From Chroococcidiopsidaceae cyanobacterium CP_BM_ER_R8_30 (lineage in GTDB: Bacteria > Cyanobacteriota > Cyanobacteriia > Cyanobacteriales > Chroococcidiopsidaceae), in NCBI GenBank assembly GCA_019244235.1, contig JAFASY010000313.1, forward strand, positions 1 to 45,110: a DNA stretch of 45,110 bases, written 5' to 3'. The notes under the pieces were generated by a model. It searched no databases. It had not been told where the DNA came from and saw only the letters and a program-made list of their open reading frames with translations. A program made the position numbers and the translations under genes. Positions 33,795 through 42,026 of the stretch are shown here, piece after piece; positions within the stretch are counted from its first letter, which is position 1, and each line of letters begins with the position of its first letter.

Positions 33795-34220
33795 GATATT
33801 TGTTGGACACAGATCATTTGAGCATTCTACAGCGGCAAGCAGGGCAAGATTACACCAACCTTTCGACGCGCATGGCTGGCTACCCACTATCAGATTTTGC
33901 TGTATCGACTGTGACGTTTCATGAACAGATGCTTGGCAATCATGCTTAATATTAATCGCGCTCGTAACCTGGATGATGTAGTAAAAGGATATGAAATAAT
34001 GGTGCGACTCATCAGCGATTTTAAAGTGTTGCCTCTCGTTTCATTCGATGCGGGTGCAGCAACGACCTTTGACCAATTACAGTCACAGCGGACACAACTG
34101 GCAAAGATGGATGCGCGGATCGCAGCGATTGCGCTGTTCCGTGAATTAATTTTGTTAACCCGTAATCATCGAGATTTTAGTAAAGTGTCAGGGTTACTGA
34201 TTGAAGATTGGACAGTTTGA
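33791..34220 (+). pseudogene. vapC: VapC-type PIN-domain toxin, frameshifted
   Basis: The first frame from ATG 33791 gives 'MRYLLDTDHLSILQRQAG' (Asp6) and 'VSTVTFHEQMLGNHA' (Glu) and ends at TAA near 33946-33948. The rest lies in the neighbouring frame: 'INRARNLDDVVKGYEIMV', 'AKMDARIAAIALFRELILLT' (Asp) and 'RNHRDFSKVSGLLIEDWTV'. Removing one A in CTTAATATT restores 'HAYINRARN', the expected PIN sequence. A single inserted base, or a sequencing error, explains it. Confidence 0.85.
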
Positions 34221-34279
34221 AGCATCAATAGGACTTCCCCCAGGTTACTAAGGAGATAGGATTTGATTTAAGGAAGAGC

Positions 34280-35134
34280 ATGCCCGATCTAGATGAGACA
34301 CTCCAAAGTGTTGCTCAACACTATAACCAGAATATTTTTGCATATGAGTCAGTTCGACAACAGTACAGCCCGGTTGAGTTTGCAATTACAGCTCGATGGT
34401 TAAACCGAGTCGTTCCAGAGCAGGCAACGGTTGTCGATATTGGTGTTGGTGGTGGTTACTATGCAAAGTTACTAGCTCAACGGGGTTGTTGGCTTTATCT
34501 AATTGATATTTCGCAGAAGTTGATAGAAGCTACCTACACCAAGCTCAAAGCTGCGAATCTTGATAAACAAGTACTCGAAGTGCAACAAGCATCAGCAACT
34601 CGGTTAGCGGGTTTGAAAACAGCCATTGTAGATGTGGTGTTGCTTTTAGGACCGCTCTACCATCTTTGTTCTTTGGAGGCAAGACAGAGCGCAGTGCGTG
34701 AAGCCTCACGTATCCTCAAACCTAACGGTATAGTATTTGCCGCTGGAATTAATCGACTTGCCTATTTTCGAGAGTTGTTTCGGTCTCAACCAGAGCTAGT
34801 TCTAACTCGTCAAGACTTTCATCAGCAGCTTTTGCATGATGGAAATGTCGATCCAGAGCATGTACCACCCCTCGGTTATGCTCATTTCACTACACAGCTT
34901 GAGTTTCGTCAGTTGCTAGAAACTGAGTTCGAGCAAATAGCTTTGATTGGTACGGAATCTTTCTCGGCTCCCTTTCCCACATTTATGGACGCGCTTCAGC
35001 CAGAACAGGTGGAAGCTTGGATTGATTTAGTAGAAGAAACGGGACAAACACCAGAGGGACTAGGAATGACAGATCACTTCCTTTTTATTGGTAAGAAAAG
35101 AGTTGAACGGCTTGCTCATCCACCTCAAAACTGA
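34280..35134 (+). CDS. class I SAM-dependent methyltransferase
   Basis: A 284-residue methyltransferase. Motif I is 'TVVDIGVGGGYYAKLLAQRG', the acidic strand end is 'YLIDIS' and motif IV-like is 'VDVVLLLGPLYHL'. The substrate is unknown. AAGGAAG lies 6 bases before the ATG. It follows the antitoxin-toxin pair on the same strand, but with its own leader region. Confidence 0.87.
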   Translation: MPDLDETLQSVAQHYNQNIFAYESVRQQYSPVEFAITARWLNRVVPEQATVVDIGVGGGYYAKLLAQRGCWLYLIDISQKLIEATYTKLKAANLDKQVLEVQQASATRLAGLKTAIVDVVLLLGPLYHLCSLEARQSAVREASRILKPNGIVFAAGINRLAYFRELFRSQPELVLTRQDFHQQLLHDGNVDPEHVPPLGYAHFTTQLEFRQLLETEFEQIALIGTESFSAPFPTFMDALQPEQVEAWIDLVEETGQTPEGLGMTDHFLFIGKKRVERLAHPPQN

Positions 35135-35241
35135 ACGGTAGGTAATTAGGGCAGTGAGCCGTGTTATTTTAACCACCATTGGTTCTCTCGGTAATTTACA
35201 GAAATGCTAGGCTTCTAGGATGACGACCAGGAGAATCTTGT

Positions 35242-35397
35242 ATGCCACCCACTGCTCAAGAGGTTTACAACGAAATCATTCAAGCTTTATCACCCACTGA
35301 TACTAAGTCGTGCTATCTACTCGATACACATCCATTTGAGTTTTATAAAATACAGTCTCTCTTTCATATTTCATTCCTAACTTTTCAAGAACTCTGA
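35242..35397 (+). pseudogene. antitoxin-like N-terminal scrap
   Basis: ATG 35242, with CAGGAGAAT upstream, begins 'MPPTAQEVYNEIIQALSPTD', similar to the start of small cyanobacterial type II antitoxin-like proteins (TAEQVYNEV...LSPxD). After about 23 codons it runs antisense into the 3' end of the GNAT gene and stops at 35395-35397 without family features. It is probably the stub of a gene cut by rearrangement. Confidence 0.5.
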
Positions 35398-35809
35398 TTG
35401 ATGCTGTATTCGCTCGTTCAACAACATTAAGCATGTAGGGGAGCCGAAATTGTATGAATCCGTACTGTAAAGCTGCAGCGGCAGCTTCAGTTGCCAATCC
35501 TTTACCCCAGACGCGTGGAGCTAAACGGTATCCAATCTCTTTCTCTTCTCGATTGTCAATTGTTTCCACCGCTATCCCACAGTAGCCAATCAACTCATCA
35601 CTTTCCTTAAAAATCACAGCCCACTTACCAAATCCATACTTTGCATATGAACTAATAAAACTCTCGATTTTTTCCTGAGTTTGTGAAACTGACAACACAC
35701 CCGTCGGAGAAAATTTCATGACTTGTGGATCAGCAAGTATCGGCGCAAGTTGTCGAAACTCTTCTCGTTGAAACTCTCTAAGAATGAGTCGTTGTGTCTC
35801 TAACTGCAT
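35303..35809 (-). CDS. GNAT-family N-acetyltransferase (RimJ/RimL-like)
   Basis: A 168-residue acetyltransferase starting 'LETQRLILREFQREEFRQLA', the typical RimJ/RimL opening, with the acetyl-CoA loop region 'RLAPRVWGKGLATEAAAAAL' and 'NTASIRVLEKLGMKYERE'. The substrate is unknown: ribosomal protein N-terminus or small amine. The C-terminus overlaps the antisense antitoxin scrap, so the last few residues may be non-native. Confidence 0.9.
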   Translation of the reverse strand: MQLETQRLILREFQREEFRQLAPILADPQVMKFSPTGVLSVSQTQEKIESFISSYAKYGFGKWAVIFKESDELIGYCGIAVETIDNREEKEIGYRLAPRVWGKGLATEAAAAALQYGFIQFRLPYMLNVVERANTASIRVLEKLGMKYERETVFYKTQMDVYRVDSTT

Positions 35810-35835
35810 ACTGAGTTAAATACGTCAGAAGATCT

Positions 35836-36687
35836 CTACTCGGATGATTTAGACAATAGCTGGATATTAGTGAAGTTTATCTTTGTAGTCGTCTGTTTAC
35901 CCGATTCAAAGTCATGAATTATCTGCCGAGTCAGCAGATAGTAACCTCCTATTTTCTTATAAGTATCTTCAGACTCCTCCTCTCCCAAAACTTGAGCTGT
36001 TTGAGGCTGGCGGAAAACCGTTCGATAGCGAGTTGCCAGATATCCTTCTGGAGTTACTAGAGAGTCTAGGAGGTTAACAGTAACAGCAGTCTGTCCCAAA
36101 GTGCGATTTACCTGAGTCAGCTGTTGGTGCAATACCTTGTAGTGAGAGTCTGTTGTATCTCCCTTCTCAAAAATCTCTACAGCACCAGTTTTATCAGTTG
36201 CTCCAAGTTGGTAAGTTTGACCCTTATGGGCAACTTCAAAGGGAACTCGCTGACGGTGGATGATTATCATACGCAGTTGAGAATCAACTGTCTGACGTGC
36301 ATCTTCTTTGTTAATACCAGTGACTTCTACACTTAAGTCTGGATTAACGCGGATGTAGCCTTTATAGTCTTCCTTGCCTTGCTGGAGTTCTACCGCAGCT
36401 GTATAGCCCGGAAACTGTTTATTCCAGGTATAGCGATTTTCGTAGGCAGCGCGAAAGAGATCGCGTGCAGAATCGGTTAAAGTCTCAGTCGAGATAGCGT
36501 TGTTGATAGACTGAGCAACATTAGCTTGAGCTTGCGCTCTTGAGTCGCTAGAGGAAGCTCCAACGAAGCCCTGAGTATTCGCATGAGCTACATCTGAGAA
36601 CGTTAATGAGCTGCTAGCGATAGCCAGAATTAGACCTATGCTCCAAGATAGAATTCGGTACTTTAGTTGTTCGTAAAGGTCAATCAT
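35836..36687 (-). CDS. DUF3386 domain protein, exported
   Basis: A 283-residue protein of the cyanobacterial DUF3386 family. It has a signal-peptide-like start ('LSWSIGLILAIASSSLTFSD' before 'VAHANTQG'), suggesting periplasmic or thylakoid-lumen location. Conserved features are 'LFRAAYENRYTWNKQFPGYT', 'EVTGINKEDARQTVDSQLRM' and 'YYLLTRQIIHDFESGKQTT'. Function unknown. Confidence 0.82.
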   Translation of the reverse strand: MIDLYEQLKYRILSWSIGLILAIASSSLTFSDVAHANTQGFVGASSSDSRAQAQANVAQSINNAISTETLTDSARDLFRAAYENRYTWNKQFPGYTAAVELQQGKEDYKGYIRVNPDLSVEVTGINKEDARQTVDSQLRMIIIHRQRVPFEVAHKGQTYQLGATDKTGAVEIFEKGDTTDSHYKVLHQQLTQVNRTLGQTAVTVNLLDSLVTPEGYLATRYRTVFRQPQTAQVLGEEESEDTYKKIGGYYLLTRQIIHDFESGKQTTTKINFTNIQLLSKSSE

Positions 36688-36722
36688 GTCATTGAGATGT
36701 CTGTGAAATTATGATTACATCT

Positions 36723-36947
36723 TTAAATAACATCAAATGACTTCACTTCAAGGACAGGTCCAACCATAGCCAGCGTCATCACATCTTCTCGCACCTGTCC
36801 TTGAACTTTAACTTTTAGTCCCGGTTTGAGCAATTCTTTAGCAGTGCCTTGCTGGAGTTCGTAAGTTTCACCTGAGTCTGTTACTAATGTCCAAGTGCCA
36901 GAACCCATATCACTGCGTTGAATCGTACCTATAGCTGTGATGCTCAT
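36723..36947 (-). CDS. small OB-fold-like protein coupled to a subtilase
   Basis: A 74-residue protein from ATG 36947 that overlaps the TGA of the subtilase gene (ATGA), with AGGAGAGG just upstream. It is all-beta in appearance: 'AIGTIQRSDMGSGTWTLVTD', 'YELQQGTAKELLKPGLKVKV' and 'GQVREDVMTLAMVGPVLEV' resemble a small OB-fold (DUF5818-like). No export signal is visible. A longer frame to 37046 is just the overlap with the subtilase gene. Confidence 0.7.
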   Translation of the reverse strand: MSITAIGTIQRSDMGSGTWTLVTDSGETYELQQGTAKELLKPGLKVKVQGQVREDVMTLAMVGPVLEVKSFDVI

Positions 36948-38758
36948 GCCGCCTCTCCTTGTACCGCCAACCGAGCTAAACCATAACATAGAAGGGCATT
37001 GGTAATGAGGAAGAGCCGAGCGATCGCACCCTGCCCCAGCAACCAAACATCAGGTGCTACAACTGAACTCACTAGTAAACAACTCGCTACACCCAGCGTC
37101 GAGCCGATAGCAAACCACTTCCAACTGGTATGTCCTAGCAGTAACGCGATTAACCCCAGGGGAATTAGTACGCTAGCAAACAGCGGATTCAGCACGCTAC
37201 TGCCACCGATGGCATTACCGAGTTCTGGAATTGAACTACCCAAGACTCGAAAAGGCCATTGGGGCGAGTCAAATAGATAAAAGCCTCGCAGAAAAAACAA
37301 CCCTGAACTGCCAGCAATTAGCCCACTAGACAAAGACCAACTCCAGCGGAATGGGAAGTAAACTCGCAGGAACCAGGCTAGGAGATAAGAACCTAGGACC
37401 ATGGCAATCTTAGGTAACAGCATCACTGCACCCCCATCAATCCAGAAGCGGGGATTGAGATAGCCATTATCCCTTAACCACCGGAAGAAATCGCGGAAGG
37501 TGATTTGACCTTGCACCGCAAGTTTAACCGCTCCCGCTGCATCTAGATGTCCGGCTCCAAAGTGGTTTAGGGCATCATCTTGGATGACACGAGCTGACTG
37601 TTTTAGGACATTGAGAACTTCGTCTGGTTCTTTCACCCCCGCAGCTTGTACTAAAGCAGCAACGCCAGCAACATGGGGAGCTGCGATGCTAGTGCCAGAG
37701 AAAGCCGCAAACACCCCTTCACCTGTTTCGGGCTTAATGGTTTCTTGCAGAATCCCGCCTGCTGCACTACCACCAGGAGCCGAGATGTCTACCCCTGCAC
37801 CGAAATTGGAGTAGGGGGCTTTTTCTCCAGCCGCATCTAGAGCAGAGACACCGATAACGTGAGGATAACGGGCTGGGTAAGAGGCAGAATTTTGGTTAGC
37901 ATTCCCAGCAGCGGCAACAATGACCACTCCTTTCGCGTGGGCATAATCGATTGCTTCTTTAAGGATCTGGCTCTCACCGAAGCCACCTAGGCTCATATTA
38001 ATTACGCTGGCACCACGATCGGCAGCAAACCGAACAGCTTCCGCAATATCAGCAACGGTGCCACCGCCAGCTGCACTTAGCACTTTCAAAGGCATGAGGC
38101 TGGCTTCGTAGGCAATACCAGCAACACCATAACCATTATTAGTTGACTGAGCAATCGTCCCGGCAACGTGAGTTCCGTGACCATTATCATCATCAGCCTC
38201 GACTCGGTTGTTGACAAAGTCATAGCCTTGAACAAATTTGGTGTCTTTTAAATCTGGGATGTGACTGATTCCAGTGTCAATCACCGCCACCGTCACACCA
38301 CTGCCCTTGGTCTCATCCCACGCTGTTTCCACACCAAGTTTGTGCAGGTTCCACTGTCTACCGTAGTAGGGATCGTTAGGTCCTTTGAGGGTAGGACTTG
38401 CCTCAGCTGGGGGGAATGCTGTCGGGATAGTGTCGCCTGATGGCACTCGGTAGAGATAATTGGGCTCAATAAATTCTGTATCTTTAGCTAGTTGAGAGTG
38501 TTTCAGCTGGTTCAGTAACTGGCGATCACCCTTTAGGACATATACATGGTCAGAGGCTGAAAATTCGCTATTGTATTGAGGTTGGACGTTGTATTGTTGT
38601 GCAATCTTGCTGACTTCAGCCTGAATCTGGGCAGCTGGGACCTCTTCTCGAAAGTCCAGGACGATTGATTGAAACTCGCCCTGCTTTGCCAATCCAGAAA
38701 AGCTAAATAGAGCAATACCTAAGCCAATGACCAACAAGCACAACAACAACTTTTTCAT
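36944..38758 (-). CDS. subtilisin-like S8 peptidase with C-terminal membrane domain
   Basis: A 604-residue secreted or membrane serine protease. It has a signal or anchor segment ('LLLCLLVIGLGIALFSFSG'), an I9-like propeptide to about residue 105 and the S8 domain: Asp161 ('VAVIDTGIS'), His194 ('NGHGTHVAGT'), Asn286 ('AAAGNANQN') and Ser357 ('FSGTSIAAPHVAG'). From about 430 it continues with roughly five hydrophobic helices ('LPKIAMVLGSYLLAWFLRVY' and others). Soluble subtilases lack these, so this one is membrane-anchored at its C-terminus. I choose ATG 38758; TTG 38764 is an alternative. Coupled to the small gene downstream. Confidence 0.92.
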   Translation of the reverse strand: MKKLLLCLLVIGLGIALFSFSGLAKQGEFQSIVLDFREEVPAAQIQAEVSKIAQQYNVQPQYNSEFSASDHVYVLKGDRQLLNQLKHSQLAKDTEFIEPNYLYRVPSGDTIPTAFPPAEASPTLKGPNDPYYGRQWNLHKLGVETAWDETKGSGVTVAVIDTGISHIPDLKDTKFVQGYDFVNNRVEADDDNGHGTHVAGTIAQSTNNGYGVAGIAYEASLMPLKVLSAAGGGTVADIAEAVRFAADRGASVINMSLGGFGESQILKEAIDYAHAKGVVIVAAAGNANQNSASYPARYPHVIGVSALDAAGEKAPYSNFGAGVDISAPGGSAAGGILQETIKPETGEGVFAAFSGTSIAAPHVAGVAALVQAAGVKEPDEVLNVLKQSARVIQDDALNHFGAGHLDAAGAVKLAVQGQITFRDFFRWLRDNGYLNPRFWIDGGAVMLLPKIAMVLGSYLLAWFLRVYFPFRWSWSLSSGLIAGSSGLFFLRGFYLFDSPQWPFRVLGSSIPELGNAIGGSSVLNPLFASVLIPLGLIALLLGHTSWKWFAIGSTLGVASCLLVSSVVAPDVWLLGQGAIARLFLITNALLCYGLARLAVQGEAA

Positions 38759-38983
38759 ATCCAACTACCATCGATCTTTGCTGGTTCGATCACCAAAATA
38801 ACTCATTTGCCTACCAGTTGAGCTAAACCCATCGTTTTCGCTCTAAATATCTGGTGACTAAATGTTACTAACTTAGTGCCACTTGTTACAGAACTTTTGT
38901 CAAGGATACCTGTATTCTCTCTAGGCCAGAGTCCACAAACAATATATACTCTAGCCATTCAGCCGTCTGTCAGACTTACAATC

Positions 38984-39235
38984 ATGCCTGGTGGTCCAAT
39001 TATTCCTCAAGGCTCCCCTCCATCTCTAGCAACCTATTCTCCTGGAATGAAAGTAGGAGAAGTCCTATATGTTTCTATAACCCTGGCTTTAGATAAAGAG
39101 GGAAATCTTGTAGGGAAAGATGACGCAATAGCACAAACTCGGAAATTCTTTGGCTGGGTTTCCACAACTCAAGAATTTTTGGCAGCACTCACAGTTCTAC
39201 CACTAGCTGACGTGCCGCAACCAGAGGTTGTTTAA
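38984..39235 (+). pseudogene. RidA/RutC-like protein, C-terminally truncated
   Basis: From ATG 38984 the frame reads 'IIPQGSPPSLATYSPGMKVG', 'EVLYVSITLALDKEGNLVG' and 'DDAIAQTRK', the first half of a RutC/RidA (YjgF) enamine or aminoacrylate deaminase. After 'QTRK' the expected LExIKxxIExAGG half is replaced by an unrelated 28-residue end ('FFGWVSTTQEFLAALTVLPL...'). The active-site Arg and Glu of the second half are absent. RutC homologues belong with nucleobase metabolism, matching the transporter genes that follow. Confidence 0.65.
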
Positions 39236-39275
39236 TAGATCAACACCGTCCAATAGCTATTTTTAGGTGCAAGAA

Positions 39276-40307
39276 ATGTCAGGAAAGTTTAGTCGGCGTC
39301 AATTTCTTTCGTACAGCTCAGCAACTTTCTCTACCAGTCTACTGCTGCATGCTTGTGCGAGTAGTGGTAGTACGACAAACGCTGATTCAACCGCTTCCTC
39401 TGGCAGTGCAGCTTCCGATACCAATAAGGACTTCAAGGTAGCAATGGTTTTGCCAGGGATTATCACTGATAAAGCTTGGAACCAAGAGGGATACAGTGGG
39501 TTAGGAGTCATTAAAGAAAAACAAGGTTTGAAGACCGCCTATGTTGAGAAAGTCGGACAGGCAGATCAGGTGGAAGAACTATCGAACTTTGCTCGACGCG
39601 GCTACAACCTGATTTTTGCTCATGGAGGACAGTTTGATACCTCAATTCAACAGGTAGCTGCTCAGTTTCCCAAAACTTTTTTTGTTGGTGTTAATGGTGC
39701 CATCAAAGGTGAGAACATTGCCTCTTTGCTGATCAATAGCCAGCAAGCAGGTTACGTCAGCGGCGTGATTGCTGCCTCAATGACGAAATCTAACCAGGTT
39801 GCTTATCTTTGTGCCCAGCAGTTCCAAGCAACAGATGAAGAGAAGCAAGGCTTTGAGTCAGGTGCCAAGTCAGTTAAGCCTAATATTAAGGTGACTGCCA
39901 GCTATACCGGAGATTGGAACGATGCTGCTAAGGCAAAAGAAGCAGCGTTGGCATTGATTTCATCTGGCTCAGATGTCATATACCATTGGCTTGATAATGC
40001 CGGACCAGTTGTTTTACAAACTGCCAGTGATAAAGGTATCTATGCTATTGGCAACACAACCGACCAGCAAGCTATTGCACCAAAAGCAGTATTGACTAGT
40101 ATGGTAAAACGGATCGATCTCGCGATCGCTTACCTAGCTGAACTAGCAACGAAGCAGCAACTCACAGGCAAAATCTACACCTTTGGTTGGGAGAAGCCTA
40201 ATATTCTCTATTTAGGCAAATTTGGTGCTATGGTACCAAAAGCTGTCAAAGATAAAGCGATCGAGACTAAGGATGCGATCGCAAGTCACAAACTGACCAT
40301 TGCATAA
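39276..40307 (+). CDS. BMP/PnrA-like ABC transporter substrate-binding lipoprotein
   Basis: Solute-binding lipoprotein of the BMP family, which binds purine nucleosides. The N-terminus has a twin-arginine motif ('SRRQFLSY') and a lipobox ('LLLHACAS'), followed by a Ser/Thr/Ala linker. The fold then begins 'KVAMVLPGIITDKAWNQEG', with 'LIFAHGGQFD' and 'VIYHWLDNAGPVVLQTASDK' later. I choose ATG 39276 (AGGTG upstream) over GTG 39267. The ATPase gene follows after 30 bp. Confidence 0.9.
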   Translation: MSGKFSRRQFLSYSSATFSTSLLLHACASSGSTTNADSTASSGSAASDTNKDFKVAMVLPGIITDKAWNQEGYSGLGVIKEKQGLKTAYVEKVGQADQVEELSNFARRGYNLIFAHGGQFDTSIQQVAAQFPKTFFVGVNGAIKGENIASLLINSQQAGYVSGVIAASMTKSNQVAYLCAQQFQATDEEKQGFESGAKSVKPNIKVTASYTGDWNDAAKAKEAALALISSGSDVIYHWLDNAGPVVLQTASDKGIYAIGNTTDQQAIAPKAVLTSMVKRIDLAIAYLAELATKQQLTGKIYTFGWEKPNILYLGKFGAMVPKAVKDKAIETKDAIASHKLTIA

Positions 40308-40337
40308 AAGAGGTGAGACTCCACCTCACCCAATTAA

Positions 40338-41858
40338 ATGGCTTATTTACGTCTAGAAAACATTACTAAGCGCTTTGGTAACTTTGTTGCCAACAATGAA
40401 ATCAATCTCCAAGTTGATGCTGGTAGCATTCATGCCTTGTTGGGAGAAAATGGAGCTGGTAAAACCACATTAATGAATATTTTATGTGGTTTTTACCGCC
40501 CCGACAGCGGTCAAATTTATTTGCAAGAACAACCAGTAGAAATTACCTCGCCTAGTGTAGCTATTAGTCATAAAATTGGGATGATTCATCAGCATTTTAT
40601 GCTGATACCCAAGCTGACAGTTACAGAGAATATTATTTTAGGAACAACGTTGGAATGGCGGCTGAATTTAGCTAAGAAAGCAGCAGAAATCGCTAATATG
40701 TCTCAGGCATACAATCTAGAGATTGACCCTCTAGCTAGAGTAGAAAATTTGCCTATAGGTGCTCAGCAACGTGTGGAGATTCTCAAAGCTCTTTATCGTC
40801 AAGCTAGAGTATTGATTCTAGATGAACCTACAGCCGTATTAACACCTAAAGAAATTGAAGCTTTATTTAAAGTTCTCCGTCAACTTGCTGCATCAAGCTA
40901 CACCATCATTTTTATCAGTCACAAGTTAGAGGAAGTCATGCAACTATGCAGTACAGTCACTGTATTGCGACGTGGTAAAGTTGTTGCTACAACAACAACT
41001 CAAGCATCTAGCCGCCAGGACTTAGCAAAACTTATGGTGGGGCGAGATGTGCTGTTTAAATTGGACAAACCAGCTCCTATCGTTGGTGAAGCTGTACTGG
41101 AGGTTCGAGCCATTCAGGTACTAGATGAACGTCAGTTGCCAGCTGTACAAGATGTCTCATTTGTGTTGCATTCAGGTGAAATTTTAGGCGTAGCTGGTGT
41201 TGATGGCAACGGACAGCGAGAATTGGCAGACGCAGTAACTGGCTTACGCCAAGTTAGTCGAGGACAAATTAAACTAGCCAGGGAAGATATTACCAGTTGG
41301 AAGGTACACAAGCGAGTCAAACGCTTTAGAGTCGGTTACATCCCAGAAGATCGCCAAAAAATGGGCTTGGTGATGAGTTTTAGTATTGCGAGAAATCTGA
41401 TTCTCAAATTCTTTAAATACTTGCCCTTTTGCCGCAACTGGTTCTTGCAAAACTCTGCAATCTACAGCAACGCGGATGTCGCCATGCAAAAATTTGATAT
41501 TCGGGCAGAGAAAAGTAGTATTCCAGTCAGTCAGCTGTCAGGTGGCAATCAGCAAAAAGTCGTATTGGCGCGAGAACTTTCTGGAGAACCGCTGCTGATT
41601 GTGGCGATGCAGCCTACCCGTGGCTTAGATGTTGGCGCGACACAATATGTGCAACAGTCTTTATTAGCAGAAAGGGAACGAGGTGCAGCTATCCTCTATA
41701 TCTCCACTGAGCTAGAAGAAGTGATGGCGATGAGTGATCGCATTGCCGTTATGTATGAAGGTGAATTTGTAGATATCCTTGATGCTGCTACTGCCACTGT
41801 CGAACAGGTTGGTTATCTCATGACTGGCGGTAAAAGCTCAACTAACGTTCTCACTTGA
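40338..41858 (+). CDS. nucleoside-type ABC transporter ATPase (two ABC domains)
   Basis: A 506-residue tandem ATPase of the RbsA/YufO type that drives BMP-dependent import. The first domain has Walker A 'GENGAGKTTLMNIL' and Walker B 'VLILDEPTAVL'. The second has a degenerate A-loop ('GVDGNGQRELAD'), the signature 'LSGGNQQKVVLAREL' and 'LLIVAMQPTRGLDVGA', as normal for the group. Its TGA overlaps an ATG by one base (TGATG), where the first permease gene would normally begin. Confidence 0.93.
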   Translation: MAYLRLENITKRFGNFVANNEINLQVDAGSIHALLGENGAGKTTLMNILCGFYRPDSGQIYLQEQPVEITSPSVAISHKIGMIHQHFMLIPKLTVTENIILGTTLEWRLNLAKKAAEIANMSQAYNLEIDPLARVENLPIGAQQRVEILKALYRQARVLILDEPTAVLTPKEIEALFKVLRQLAASSYTIIFISHKLEEVMQLCSTVTVLRRGKVVATTTTQASSRQDLAKLMVGRDVLFKLDKPAPIVGEAVLEVRAIQVLDERQLPAVQDVSFVLHSGEILGVAGVDGNGQRELADAVTGLRQVSRGQIKLAREDITSWKVHKRVKRFRVGYIPEDRQKMGLVMSFSIARNLILKFFKYLPFCRNWFLQNSAIYSNADVAMQKFDIRAEKSSIPVSQLSGGNQQKVVLARELSGEPLLIVAMQPTRGLDVGATQYVQQSLLAERERGAAILYISTELEEVMAMSDRIAVMYEGEFVDILDAATATVEQVGYLMTGGKSSTNVLT

Positions 41859-41941
41859 TGAAAACACTATTGCAACTACAAGCCAATGACCTAGAACATA
41901 ACCAAAAATTCCACCTCGAAAGTAGGAGGTGTATGGGCTGA
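41858..41941 (+). pseudogene. aborted permease start after the ATPase
   Basis: An ATG overlaps the ATPase stop (TGATG) and opens 27 codons ('MKTLLQLQANDLEHNQKF') before TGA at 41941. The coupling matches what is expected of the permease gene of a BMP-type operon, but no membrane segment follows. A hairpin CACCTC-gaaagtag-GAGGTG (41912-41931) marks the point where resemblance ends. Reading this as a permease stub is inference. Confidence 0.4.
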
Positions 41942-42026
41942 TTTTACAGGTACCTTACTACAGGGTATCTAGCCGCAAAATTTGAGCACCAGCAAATAGC
42001 AAGCTCATAGACTTTAATAGCTACGT

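Noticed and set aside
36948-37046. N-terminal extension of the small OB-like protein
   Set aside because: The extra 33 codons are only the alternative frame of the subtilase end; the ATGA overlap with a ribosome binding site marks the true start.
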